Of a stretch of 33,888 nt of DNA, positions 1-8,515 are shown piece after piece. Under the pieces are notes generated by a model. The model saw only the letters and a list, made by a program, of their open reading frames with translations. It had not been told where the DNA came from and ran no database searches. Positions within the stretch are counted from its first letter, which is position 1. The number at the start of each line of letters is the position of its first letter. Source of the DNA: Rhodoferax sp. (GTDB taxonomy: Bacteria; Pseudomonadota; Gammaproteobacteria; Burkholderiales; Burkholderiaceae_C); contig VMTC01000108.1 of assembly GCA_013791765.1 (NCBI GenBank), positions 1-33,888 of the forward strand. Reading direction: 5' to 3'. Made by a program: the position numbers and the translations under genes.

Positions 1-75
1 AACCGCATGCGCATGGCCCAGTCGCCGGGCCGGGTTTATACGCAAAGCCGGGTTTGAAGTGAGGCCTTGATCCCC

Positions 76-807
76 TCAATCGAGCGTGCGCCCCTCGCCC
101 GCTTCTTCTACCGTTTGCCCGTCGCGAATGTGGTAAATCCGCCTGAAGGTGGGAATGATCTTTTCATCATGGGTCACCACAATGATGGCGGCCTGGAACT
201 GCACCGCCATGCGGTTCAGGATGCGCATCACGCCCAACGCCCGCTCGCTGTCCAGCGGTGCCGTGGGCTCGTCGGCCAGAATCACCGGCGGGCGGTTCGC
301 CAGGGCGCGGGCAATCGACACCCGCTGTTGCTCGCCCCCGGAGAGTTGTGAGGGCTCGGCTTTGGCGCGGTGCTGCACATCCAGTGCAGTCAGCAGTTCC
401 AGTGCCCGCTCGCGTGCCTGGGCGTTGGCTACCCCGGCCAGCATGGGCAGTAACGCCACGTTGTCGGTCACGTCCAGAAACGGGATCAGGTAGGGCGCCT
501 GAAAGATAAAGCCAATGCGGTCGCGTCGCAACGCGCGCAGGTCGGACACTTTCCAGCCGTTGTCATAGATCACATCACTGCCCAGCGTCATGCGCCCGGA
601 GGTGGGCTCAATGATGGCGCCCAGGCATTTGAGCAGCGTGCTTTTGCCCGAGCCCGATGGGCCGACCAGGCCAACCACTTCGCCTGGTGCCACCACCAGG
701 TTGACGTTTTTTAGCGCTTCAACGGCACTGTCGCCTTTGCCGTAGACCTTGCGCAGGCCTTCAATGCGGATGCCACCGGCCTCAATGGGTGTGTTCATGC
801 TGTTCAT
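76..807 (-). CDS. ABC transporter ATP-binding protein (MacB/LolD-type)
   Basis: A 243-residue ATPase expected to power the FtsX-type permease encoded just upstream. Walker A GPSGSGKS lies at residues 49-56, the Q-loop Gln near 103, signature LSGGEQ at 155-160, Walker B VILADE at 175-180 and the H-loop His at 213, so all catalytic elements are intact. The start is the ATG at 807, which overlaps the permease stop as ATGA; the open frame continues to 951, but that part lies inside the permease gene and looks like shadow sequence. It is the last gene of a four-gene minus-strand operon. Family knowledge: such ATPases pair with MacB/DevC-like permeases and periplasmic adaptors to export small molecules or lipids from the inner membrane. 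The substrate cannot be read from the sequence. Confidence 0.9.
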   Translation of the reverse strand: MNSMNTPIEAGGIRIEGLRKVYGKGDSAVEALKNVNLVVAPGEVVGLVGPSGSGKSTLLKCLGAIIEPTSGRMTLGSDVIYDNGWKVSDLRALRRDRIGFIFQAPYLIPFLDVTDNVALLPMLAGVANAQARERALELLTALDVQHRAKAEPSQLSGGEQQRVSIARALANRPPVILADEPTAPLDSERALGVMRILNRMAVQFQAAIIVVTHDEKIIPTFRRIYHIRDGQTVEEAGEGRTLD

Positions 808-1997
808 CCAATCGCCTCGGCGGGGTCTACTTTTAGCGCCACGCGAATCGCCAGCAGGCTGGCCAGGGCGCAAATCAGCAGCGTGGCGAGCAGGCCGGTA
901 AACGCATCTTGCGTCAGCAGCAGCACGTACTTGGGGAACACCGGAGCCCAAAGGGTGGCGGCGATCTTGCCCACAATGAAACCGATCACGCCCAGCCCCA
1001 GGGCTTGTTGCAGGATCATGCCGGCAATGGTGCGGTTGCGCGTGCCGATCAGCTTGAGTACCGCAATTTCGCGGATTTTGCCCAGTGTCATGGTGTAGAT
1101 GATGAAGGCCACAATGGCGGCACTGACCACGGCCAGAATGGCCAGAAACATGGCGATTTGCTTGGCGGCCGTGGCAATCAGCTTGGCCACCAATATCTCT
1201 TCCATATCAGCGCGGGTGTACACCTGCACATGCTTCCAGCGTCTGAGCGAGTCGGCCACCTCGTTGGCCTGCCAGCCGGGCTGTAACTGCACCAGCACCG
1301 CATTGACGTTGTGGCTGCTGGTCTGCAGGCCTTGCACCGCATCGAGCAAGCCTGGCACGCCGGGGCGGTTGAAGATCGGGTTGGCCTCTAGGCGAGTGCG
1401 CTCGTTGATGATGGTGTCGTTGTCTTTGAGGAATTGCGCCTCCTGTGCATCTTTCAGGGGAATGAACACCATCGGGTCGCCACCGGAGGACACCATGCGC
1501 TGCGTCAGACCAACCACGGTGTAGTGGTGGCGGCGCACCTGCAATTGTTCGCCCAGCTTGAAGCCGGTTTTGATGTCAACCACCGCCTCGTAATGGCTTC
1601 GTGTCAATTGCCGCCCTGCAATCAGGTAACCCGGTTCACCCGCAAGACCTGGCTCAATGCCAACCACCATCACGCGGACCTCGTCGCCACTGCTCTTTTG
1701 CACTTGCTGGGTCAGGTAGGTGACGTTGGCCGCCTGGGCTACACCCGGCATGCCGCGCACGCTGCGCACCACGTCGTCTTTCAGGCTGGAGGCCTCGGCG
1801 TAGGGGCCCTGGGTGTCTTTTTGCACCACCCACAGGTCGGCGCCGCTGTTGGTCAAAAGCGCTTGGGCGTCATTGACCATGCCGCGATAGACCCCAGCCA
1901 TCGTCAGCGTGACGCCAATCAACAGCCCCAGCCCCAGGCCGGTCAGGGCGAACTTGCCCCAGCCGTGCAGAATGTCGCGGCCCGCCAGGCTGATCAT
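804..1997 (-). CDS. ABC transporter permease, FtsX/MacB-like
   Basis: A 397-residue inner-membrane permease. One membrane segment near residues 17-37 is followed by a long periplasmic domain and then three C-terminal membrane segments from about residue 280 onward, the FtsX-type topology. The cytoplasmic loop GKIREIAVLKLIG is the typical coupling segment that contacts the ATPase. It overlaps both neighbours by 4 nt (ATGA at 804-807 and 1994-1997), indicating translational coupling with the adaptor upstream and the ATPase downstream. The arrangement resembles DevBCA or MacAB-type exporters rather than lipoprotein-sorting LolCDE, because a membrane-fusion protein is present. The substrate is unknown. 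Confidence 0.88.
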   Translation of the reverse strand: MISLAGRDILHGWGKFALTGLGLGLLIGVTLTMAGVYRGMVNDAQALLTNSGADLWVVQKDTQGPYAEASSLKDDVVRSVRGMPGVAQAANVTYLTQQVQKSSGDEVRVMVVGIEPGLAGEPGYLIAGRQLTRSHYEAVVDIKTGFKLGEQLQVRRHHYTVVGLTQRMVSSGGDPMVFIPLKDAQEAQFLKDNDTIINERTRLEANPIFNRPGVPGLLDAVQGLQTSSHNVNAVLVQLQPGWQANEVADSLRRWKHVQVYTRADMEEILVAKLIATAAKQIAMFLAILAVVSAAIVAFIIYTMTLGKIREIAVLKLIGTRNRTIAGMILQQALGLGVIGFIVGKIAATLWAPVFPKYVLLLTQDAFTGLLATLLICALASLLAIRVALKVDPAEAIG

Positions 1998-3190
1998 TGC
2001 GGCGCCCCGGGCTTGACGAGTGCATCTACCACCGCAATGCGGGCGTCGTTGCTCAGGGCTTTTTGGCTGTAAACCACCACCTGGTCGCTTTGATCCAGGC
2101 CTTTAAGCACCTGCACCTGGCCGTCCAGGCTTTGCACGCCGAACTGCACCGCGGCAAATTCAGGCTTGCCGTCTTTGATGCGCCACACGCCGCTTTGGCC
2201 TTTTTGATGCCCGATGGCGGCGTTGGGCAGCAGCAGCGCTGGCGCCGTGGCGGGCAGTTGCAGGGTGACTTCAGCCATTTCGCCCACTGAGAGACCGGTG
2301 GGAGGCACATCAAACGCGACCTGGGCAATGCGTTCTTCGGTCACGCTGTCGGCCAGCAATTCAATCCGGGCGACCTGGCCGGGTAGTGCGGTTTGCGGTC
2401 GTGAGCGCAACACGATGCTGGCTTTGACACCGTTGGCCAGCCCGGCAGAGCGGCCCTGATCGACCCGCAGTTTGACCCACAGGCTGGCCGGGTCCATCAG
2501 GCGCAGCACCGGCTGGCCGGCCACCACGGTGCTGCCCGCCTCGGCATCACGCGTGGTGACGACGGCGTCAGCGGGCGCGAACAGGCGCACGTTGTCGCGC
2601 TGTTGCGCCAGGGCCGCGCGCTCGGCTCTCAAGCGCGCTGCATCCTGGCCAGCGCCCGCCAGATTGGCTTGCGCGGCCAGCGCCGCCGCGTCTGCCGAAG
2701 CCTGTTCTTGCAGTTTGGCGTCCAGCGCACCCGAGCTGATGAAGTTTTGCCGCGCCAGGTCTTGATTGCGCTGGGTGTTGATGGCGGCCAGTTTTCGCCG
2801 CGCGCTGGCGTCAAGCACCAGGGCCTGTGCGGCTGCTTGCGTGCTGCCCGCGCGCGCCAGTGACGCATCCAGGGCGGCCAGGCGCTGGTTCAAGTCCACC
2901 GGGTCCATCTCGGCCAGCAGTTGCCCTGCTTTGACAACGTCACCCACATCCACCTTCACACTCAACACCCGCCCGGCCACCGTAGGGCCGACCATCCAGC
3001 TGCGGCGGGCCTCGACCGTGCCGATGCCAAAGATGGCAGGGTTCAAAGTGCCCTCGGTGGGCTGCACCACGGTGACCTTGATGGGGGCCAGTGGCCCGGT
3101 GCGTAGCAACACATAAGCCATGCCACCGACCAAAGCTAGGGCGACGGCGCCCAGGGACAGGCGGCGTGTGAGTAAAGCGTGTGAGTTCAT
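1994..3190 (-). CDS. HlyD/MacA-type periplasmic adaptor (membrane-fusion protein)
   Basis: A 398-residue adaptor with an N-terminal membrane anchor (residues about 10-30), a lipoyl/barrel-sandwich half (VGPTVAGRVLSVKVDVGD), an alanine- and glutamine-rich alpha-helical hairpin (about 105-205), the returning lipoyl half (LFAPADAVVTTRDAEAGS) and beta-barrel regions. Such proteins bridge an inner-membrane pump to an outer-membrane channel. No outer-membrane factor gene lies in the window, so a TolC-like partner would have to come from elsewhere. Its ATG at 3190 overlaps the TetR stop (ATGA), and its own stop overlaps the permease start in the same way. The substrate is unknown. Confidence 0.88.
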   Translation of the reverse strand: MNSHALLTRRLSLGAVALALVGGMAYVLLRTGPLAPIKVTVVQPTEGTLNPAIFGIGTVEARRSWMVGPTVAGRVLSVKVDVGDVVKAGQLLAEMDPVDLNQRLAALDASLARAGSTQAAAQALVLDASARRKLAAINTQRNQDLARQNFISSGALDAKLQEQASADAAALAAQANLAGAGQDAARLRAERAALAQQRDNVRLFAPADAVVTTRDAEAGSTVVAGQPVLRLMDPASLWVKLRVDQGRSAGLANGVKASIVLRSRPQTALPGQVARIELLADSVTEERIAQVAFDVPPTGLSVGEMAEVTLQLPATAPALLLPNAAIGHQKGQSGVWRIKDGKPEFAAVQFGVQSLDGQVQVLKGLDQSDQVVVYSQKALSNDARIAVVDALVKPGAPQ

Positions 3191-3885
3191 GGGGTTCCTT
3201 GTGTGTCGCTCGCGTGGTTTTGAAGGCCGCGCTGGTAAATGGCAAATACGCCGGGTGCCTGGCTCGCCATGGCCGCGACGTCGCCTGAAATCAGTGACTG
3301 CATCACCAAGCCTTGCACCGAGCCGATGAAAAGCACAGCGGCGGCCTGCAGGTCGGTGCCCGGCGCGATGCTATGTTCTTGCTCCGCTTGCTGCAAGAGC
3401 TGCATCAGCAACTGGCGGTAGCGCGCAAGCAGGGCGCGCACACGCAATTTCAAGGCGGTGTCGCCCGGGCTTTGCAGCTCCTGAAAAACGACCCGCGGCA
3501 CGCCGGGCTGTTCCACCACAAAATTCACATGCGCCAGAAAGACCGCCCGCAGGGCCGCCAGTGCAGGCCGGGTTGCGTGCGGCGCTGGCAAAGTCGGTGC
3601 TGCACTCGCAGGCTGGCCTGCCGGGGAGGGCGCCGCATCTTGGGCGGCAGTTTGCAGGCGCGTCATCAGGGTGTCGGTGGCCCAGTCCAACACGGCCAGC
3701 CAGATCGCTTCTTTGCTGGCAAAGTGCTTGAACACCGCGCCCTGCGTGATGCCCACCGCACGCGCCAGGTCGCCGGTGCTGATGTCGGACGGGCTGCGCT
3801 GCGCTGCCAGTTGCAGCGCGGCTTCAACCAGGCCGGCCTGGCGGACTTCGGTGCGTTGCTTGGTGGGTCTGTTGCTGACGTGCAT
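3187..3885 (-). CDS. TetR/AcrR-family transcriptional regulator
   Basis: A 232-residue regulator with an N-terminal TetR helix-turn-helix (ISTGDLARAVGITQGAVFKHFASKEAIW, split here as the segment from about residue 35 to 63) and a divergent C-terminal ligand domain. The frame is open upstream to 3933, but I place the start at the ATG at 3885, because a near-perfect palindrome (3894-3913) lies immediately before it and would otherwise be inside the gene. It is the first gene of the efflux operon and is coupled to the adaptor by ATGA. The likely job is autorepression of the whole operon, relieved by a transported compound. The ligand is unknown. Confidence 0.87.
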   Translation of the reverse strand: MHVSNRPTKQRTEVRQAGLVEAALQLAAQRSPSDISTGDLARAVGITQGAVFKHFASKEAIWLAVLDWATDTLMTRLQTAAQDAAPSPAGQPASAAPTLPAPHATRPALAALRAVFLAHVNFVVEQPGVPRVVFQELQSPGDTALKLRVRALLARYRQLLMQLLQQAEQEHSIAPGTDLQAAAVLFIGSVQGLVMQSLISGDVAAMASQAPGVFAIYQRGLQNHASDTQGTP

Positions 3886-3893
3886 GGCAATTA

Positions 3894-3913
3894 AAGTAAT
3901 TGATCTATTACTT
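3894..3913. promoter_or_regulatory. Candidate TetR operator palindrome
   Basis: The arms AAGTAAT and ATTACTT flank TGATCT, whose inner GATC is itself palindromic, so only one central T/T pair breaks the 20-bp symmetry. It lies 8 bp upstream of the TetR ATG (3885). On the minus strand it overlaps a possible promoter: TTTACA, 17 nt, then TACTTT. The placement fits an autoregulatory operator. That the site binds this regulator is inference. Confidence 0.6.
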
Positions 3914-4028
3914 ATTGTAAAACCATACTGCAACGGTTGGCGTGAAGGCTGGGTAAAGCCGGCCGGTCAGGTGAACCGATCCAGCGGGGACCTCAAATCA
4001 AAGAAATCAGAATTGGCAGGAAATTTAT

Positions 4029-4088
4029 GCCAAAAGGGCTTCTAGCCCACATGGATAAATCATATGTAGCTATCTAAATAGGAGTTAA
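4029..4088 (-). repeat. Dispersed short repeat, copy 1 (intergenic)
   Basis: Read on the minus strand this matches the copy at 29368-29428 along its length: a pyrimidine/TA-rich left part, AGATAGCT, about 20 variable bases, then GGGCTAGAAGCC (GGGCTAGAGGCC in the other copy). It sits between the TetR promoter region and the 3' end of the molybdopterin oxidoreductase gene. The rest of 3914-4159 shows no gene. Confidence 0.65.
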
Positions 4089-4159
4089 CCCGGGGCCTGC
4101 AAGGGGCGCTGAGGGATGGACGCTGGTGGGGGCCGTCTGCTGTTGCCTTGCGCCGGCCG

Positions 4160-6244
4160 TCAAGCCGCTGTCACCTGCACCAGACAGTCGTAAAACGTGG
4201 GTCCGCCCCCCAGGTCGGTCAGCTTTTGGCTGGTGAGTTGGTTCACATTGGTGCCGCTTAAGCCCAGTTTGCGCCACCAGACACCCAGGGCGTTGACCAC
4301 GCCGGGGCGCGCGCGCGCGCTGATTTTTGCCTTGCAGCGGTACTCGCCACGGGCGTTGAAGATGCGCACGATGTCGCCACTCTGGATATGCCGCGCCGCG
4401 GCGTCGATCGCATGAATTTCCAGCAGCGGCTCGCCTTCCATGTCTTGCAGGCTCCTCACATTGACGAAGCTGGAGTTCAGGAAGTTGCGCGCCGGTGGCG
4501 AGATCATGGCCAGCGGGTAATGCGCTGAAGTGGCGAAGGCCTCGTGGTTAGGCACATGGTCGGGCAAGCCATCGAGGCCCTGCGCCGCCAGGCGTGCGCT
4601 GAAAAACTCGCATTTACCGGATGGTGTCGGGAAGTTGCCCTGCGCAAACGGTGCCTCGGGTGTTGGCAGGGTGGCAAAACCGTGGGCCAGCAAGGCCTCA
4701 AAATCAACCGCCTCGCCATAGGCCTGGCGGCACAGCGCCAGGTCATCGTCGGCAAAGCAGGAGTCGGCAAAATCCATGTGCGCGGCCAATTCCCTGAAGA
4801 TTTGCGTGTTGGGCCAGGCTTCGCCCAGGGGCGCAATCGCCGGGCGGTTCAGCAACGCGTCGGTGTGGCCGTAGCTCAAATGCACATCCCAGTGCTCCAG
4901 CTGGGTAGTCGCCGGCAGGATGTAGTCGGCATAGTCGGCGGTGTCGGTCTGAAAGTGCTCCAGCACCACGGTGAACAGGTCGTCGCGCGCAAAGCCTTGC
5001 ACCACTTTGCTTGAGTCCGGGGCGATCGCCACCGGGTTGCTGTTGTAAACGATCAGCGCCTCGATCGCCGGACCAAAGGCGGCGCTGGCCGGGCGCAGCA
5101 GGTCGTCGCCAATCGTGCTCATGTTGACCGTGCGCGGCGTCTTGCCGGCCAGCAGGTCGGGGCGCTGCAACGCCGTTTTTTGCACCGGGAAGCTGCTTGA
5201 ACTCGAAAGCAGAACGCCGCCAGCCCGGTGGCGCCAGGCACCCACGAGCGCGGGCAATGACGCGATCAGGCGCACCGCATTGCCACCGCCGTGGACGCGC
5301 TGCAGCCCATAGTTCATGCGGATGGCAACGGGTTCGCGGCTGGCTACGCTGGCACCATAGTCTTTGGCCAGTGCGCGAATTTGTTCAGCGCTGACACCGC
5401 ACACACCCGCGGCACGCTCAGGGCTCCACTGCAGCGCCCTGCTGCGCAGCAACTCCCAGCCCAGCGTGTAGCGCGCCAGGTAGTCATGGTCGAGCCAGTC
5501 ATGCGTGATGAGCTCGTGCATGAGCGCGAGTGCCAGCGCGCCGTCGGTGCCGGGCAGCAGTGCGATGTGCTCGTGGCACTTGTCGGCGGTCTCCGACTTG
5601 CGCGGGTCGATGCAGATCAGCCTGGCGCCGCTGCGCTTGGCGATCTGCGCGTAGCGCCAGAAGTGCAGGTTGCTGCTGATGGAGTTGCTGCCCCAGATCA
5701 ATATCAATTTGGCTTGCGCAAAAAATTCCACCCGCATGCCAACCTTGGCGCCCAGCGTTTGCACCAGTCCCTCGGCGCCCGCCGTGGCGCAAATGGTGCG
5801 ATCGAGCAAGGACGCGCCCAACTGGTGGAAGAAGCGCGCCGCCATGCTCTCTCCCTGCACCAGGCCCATTGTGCCGGCGTAGCTGTAGGGCAAGATGGCC
5901 TGAGCTGCATCTGGTCCGCGATCGGCAATGGTTTTGAGGCGCGCGGCAATGTCTTGCAGCGCAGCGTCCCAACTCACGCGCTCAAACTGGCCCGCCCCTT
6001 TGGGCCCCACGCGTTTGAGTGGGTGCAGCAGCCGCTCCGGGTGGTAGGTGCGCTCTGGGTAGCGTGACACCTTGGTGCACAAGGCGCCATCGGTGTGCGG
6101 GTGAGCCGGGTTGCCCTGCACCTTGATGGCGATGCCACCCTGCACCGTGGTCAAAAGGGAGCAGGTGTCGGGGCAGTCGTGCGGGCAGGCGCCCAGCACG
6201 TGGGTGGTGGCGGCGTCAGACTGGGCGCTGGAAGTTGAATTCAT
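4160..6244 (-). CDS. Molybdopterin-dependent oxidoreductase, cytoplasmic
   Basis: A 694-residue member of the DMSO-reductase/formate-dehydrogenase superfamily. The N-terminus carries a [4Fe-4S] motif, C20-x3-C24-x3-C28-x27-C56 (CPHDCPDTC, then LCTKV). It is followed by the molybdopterin domains (LILIWGSNSISSN, CIDPRKSETADKC, the conserved LLPGTDGALALALMHELI stretch) and a C-terminal dinucleotide-binding barrel (MISPPARNFLNSSF, VRIFNARGEYRCKAKI). There is no twin-arginine signal, so it should act in the cytoplasm. The start is the ATG at 6244; the frame continues upstream to 6466 only as shadow of the YbhN-type gene. It follows that gene by 28 nt and is probably the last cistron of its operon. 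Substrate and electron partner cannot be deduced; no reductase or FeS-subunit gene is adjacent. Confidence 0.85.
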   Translation of the reverse strand: MNSTSSAQSDAATTHVLGACPHDCPDTCSLLTTVQGGIAIKVQGNPAHPHTDGALCTKVSRYPERTYHPERLLHPLKRVGPKGAGQFERVSWDAALQDIAARLKTIADRGPDAAQAILPYSYAGTMGLVQGESMAARFFHQLGASLLDRTICATAGAEGLVQTLGAKVGMRVEFFAQAKLILIWGSNSISSNLHFWRYAQIAKRSGARLICIDPRKSETADKCHEHIALLPGTDGALALALMHELITHDWLDHDYLARYTLGWELLRSRALQWSPERAAGVCGVSAEQIRALAKDYGASVASREPVAIRMNYGLQRVHGGGNAVRLIASLPALVGAWRHRAGGVLLSSSSSFPVQKTALQRPDLLAGKTPRTVNMSTIGDDLLRPASAAFGPAIEALIVYNSNPVAIAPDSSKVVQGFARDDLFTVVLEHFQTDTADYADYILPATTQLEHWDVHLSYGHTDALLNRPAIAPLGEAWPNTQIFRELAAHMDFADSCFADDDLALCRQAYGEAVDFEALLAHGFATLPTPEAPFAQGNFPTPSGKCEFFSARLAAQGLDGLPDHVPNHEAFATSAHYPLAMISPPARNFLNSSFVNVRSLQDMEGEPLLEIHAIDAAARHIQSGDIVRIFNARGEYRCKAKISARARPGVVNALGVWWRKLGLSGTNVNQLTSQKLTDLGGGPTFYDCLVQVTAA

Positions 6245-6272
6245 GAGTTTCACCTGAATGCGGTCCAGCATC

Positions 6273-7262
6273 CTACTTGACGCGGTGCTGAAGCAGCGGC
6301 GGCACCGTCTTTTTGGTGCTGATTTCCGCGACCAGGTACAAGAGCGTCGCCAGCGCCAACGGGGCCAGGTAGTAAAACAATCGGTAAGCCAGTAAGGCCG
6401 CCAGCAACTCGTGCGTTGGCACCTGGTGCGACAGGAGCGCAATGAAGACCGCCTCCAGCACGCCAAGCCCGGCCGGAATACGGGCGATCACGCCAGCCAC
6501 TGCAGCCACCAGCAGCACGCTGGCCACGGTAAAAAAATCTACTTTTTGCTGTAGCAGCACGTAGATGATGCTGCCCATGAGCAGCCAGTTGGCCGCGCCC
6601 ATGCCCAGCTGCAGCAGCGCCAGCCGCAGGGAGGGCAGACTCAGCGCGTGGCCCCACACCGTGAAGTCGCGCCGGCGCGCCAGCGCACACAGCAACAGAT
6701 AAAGCAGCGCCAAGGCCAGCAACACAAAACCCAGAATCTGCAGGTCGCCGCTGTCAATGACCCAGTCGGGGGGCAGCTTTGGCGCGTGAAAACCAAAAAC
6801 AACGCCCGCCAGCAGCAGGTAGCCGATCCAGTTGGCCAGCATGCTCAAGCTCATGACCCGAGTGATCACGCCGGTGCCCAGTCCCAGCCGGCTATAGAGC
6901 CGGTAGCGCATCGCGACGCCGCCCACCATCGAGCCCAGGTTCAGGTTGAACACATAGCTGATGAAGGTGACCCGCATCACCGTCGCCGCCGCCAGCGTGT
7001 GGCCGGTGTAGCGGCGCCCGAGCAGGTCAAAGGCGCTGTAGTTCAGCAGGCCGAGCAGGGCCAGGGCGCCCGCTGCGAGCAACACGCGCGCCGGGTAGTT
7101 GGACAGGGCCGTGAACACCTCGTGCCACTCGATGGCACGCGCCTGTGTCACCAGCAGCCACGCCACCAGCAGAAAAAAAGCCGTGATGACTGTGCGCTTG
7201 ACCCAGGGCCACCACGGCCTGGACGTGATGCCCCAGGGGCGCCGCGTGGGCGCAAGCGTCAC
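6273..7262 (-). CDS. ybhN: YbhN-type integral membrane protein (LPG synthase TM / UPF0104 family)
   Basis: A 329-residue polytopic membrane protein with about eight hydrophobic segments. It carries the family features MRVTFISYVFNLNLGSMVGGVAMRYRLYSRLG and IARIPAGLGVLEAVFIALL (each longer run is part of one conserved loop) and corresponds to the membrane half of lysylphosphatidylglycerol synthases. I choose the GTG at 7262, which overlaps the cardiolipin synthase stop as GTGA and gives the usual length; the upstream frame to 7415 is shadow. In E. coli, ybhN sits with ybhO (clsB) and ybhP, the same trio seen here. Family knowledge links these proteins to membrane-lipid flipping or transport; the exact role here is inference. 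Confidence 0.82.
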   Translation of the reverse strand: MTLAPTRRPWGITSRPWWPWVKRTVITAFFLLVAWLLVTQARAIEWHEVFTALSNYPARVLLAAGALALLGLLNYSAFDLLGRRYTGHTLAAATVMRVTFISYVFNLNLGSMVGGVAMRYRLYSRLGLGTGVITRVMSLSMLANWIGYLLLAGVVFGFHAPKLPPDWVIDSGDLQILGFVLLALALLYLLLCALARRRDFTVWGHALSLPSLRLALLQLGMGAANWLLMGSIIYVLLQQKVDFFTVASVLLVAAVAGVIARIPAGLGVLEAVFIALLSHQVPTHELLAALLAYRLFYYLAPLALATLLYLVAEISTKKTVPPLLQHRVK

Positions 7263-8515
7263 GACACCTGACCTTCGTTGACGCGGTCGCTGCCCGCCTG
7301 CTCCTGCATCATTTCTGCCGACGTCAGGCGTGGCGTATGCACCGGCAACCAGCCAAACCAGGCCGGGTAGTGGCGCAGCAGATGGAACACAAGAAAGCGG
7401 CGCACGCGCACCCACAGACCCGTTTCAGCCACGTCGCCAATCAGAATCTGGCGGCAGCTGCTTTGCATCAACTGCTGCAGGTGCTCGCCCAGATGCTGGT
7501 TGAACGGGCGGTCGCGGATGATGACGTTGGCCTCCAGGTTGAGCGCCAGGCTCAGTGGGTCCAGGTTGCTCGATCCCACGGTCGACCAGGTGTTGTCGGT
7601 CAGGGCCACCTTGCCATGCAAGGGGCGCGTGTTGTACTCAAAAATTTTCACCCCGGCCACAAGCAGGTGGTGATACAGCAGCGTAGCTGCCGTCTTGACA
7701 ATCGGCATGTCGGGCTGGCCTTGCAGGATCAGGCGCACATCGACACCGCGCTTTGCGGCCCTGCGCAATTGATTGAGCAAGCGGTAGCCGGGGAAGAAAT
7801 AGGCGTTGGCGATATAGACGCGCTGGCGCGCCGCGCGGATGGCGATGCGGTAGTGGCGTTCGATGTCGCTCTTGTGCAGGCGGTTGTCACGCGTGGCCAG
7901 CAGTGCCTGGGCAGTACCCACCGCTGGCAGCGCCGGGTCCACGGGCAGCTCCGGCTCGCGCCCAAGCAGGCGATCGCGCAGCCGGGGCGCCGCATCCGCG
8001 CCCTGGCCCAGCAATAGCTGGCTGCGCACATAGTGCTGAATCCGGGGCACCAGCGGCCCCTCGATTTCAATCGCATAGTCCTGTTTGGCGGTCGGGCCAA
8101 AGTCTTCCAGGTGATCGGCCGAGTAGTTGATGCCCCCGACAAAGGCGCGTGCGCCATCGACCACGACGATCTTGCGGTGCATGCGCCGGAACACATTGGT
8201 GCGGTAGCCCCACAGGCGGGGGCTGGGGTCGAACACGTGCAGGCGAATGCCCGCCTGGGTCAGCGCCGAGATGAAGGGCGCAGACAGATCGGGTGAGCCG
8301 TAGCCGTCGATCGTGAGGTCAATCTGCACGCCACGGCGCGCCGCTGTGAGCAGCGCCGCGTGCAGCGCCAGGCCGACCTTGTCTTCAAACCAGATGAAGG
8401 TTTCCAGCAGCACCTCGTGCTGTGCCGCGGCAATGCACTCGAACACGCGTGGGAAGAACGCATCGCCATTGATCAGCAGGCTCACCCGGTTGCCGCTGAT
8501 CCACCGGCTGTTCAT
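7259..8515 (-). CDS. clsB: Cardiolipin synthase B (phospholipase D family)
   Basis: A 418-residue enzyme with two complete HKD motifs: H113-x-K115-x4-D120 followed by GGIN, and H300-x-K302-x4-D307 followed by GSSN. This is the two-site phospholipase D fold used by bacterial cardiolipin synthases, which transfer phosphatidyl groups to make cardiolipin. There are no N-terminal membrane helices, which matches ClsB (YbhO) rather than ClsA. The ATG at 8515 overlaps the ybhP stop (ATGA), and its stop overlaps ybhN (GTGA). Membership in the ybhP-clsB-ybhN trio supports the call. Longer open frame upstream to 8860 belongs to ybhP. Confidence 0.88.
   Translation of the reverse strand: MNSRWISGNRVSLLINGDAFFPRVFECIAAAQHEVLLETFIWFEDKVGLALHAALLTAARRGVQIDLTIDGYGSPDLSAPFISALTQAGIRLHVFDPSPRLWGYRTNVFRRMHRKIVVVDGARAFVGGINYSADHLEDFGPTAKQDYAIEIEGPLVPRIQHYVRSQLLLGQGADAAPRLRDRLLGREPELPVDPALPAVGTAQALLATRDNRLHKSDIERHYRIAIRAARQRVYIANAYFFPGYRLLNQLRRAAKRGVDVRLILQGQPDMPIVKTAATLLYHHLLVAGVKIFEYNTRPLHGKVALTDNTWSTVGSSNLDPLSLALNLEANVIIRDRPFNQHLGEHLQQLMQSSCRQILIGDVAETGLWVRVRRFLVFHLLRHYPAWFGWLPVHTPRLTSAEMMQEQAGSDRVNEGQVS

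Noticed and set aside
4307-4320. GCGCGC simple repeat
   Set aside because: A short alternating run within the oxidoreductase gene, in frame and unremarkable for this base composition.
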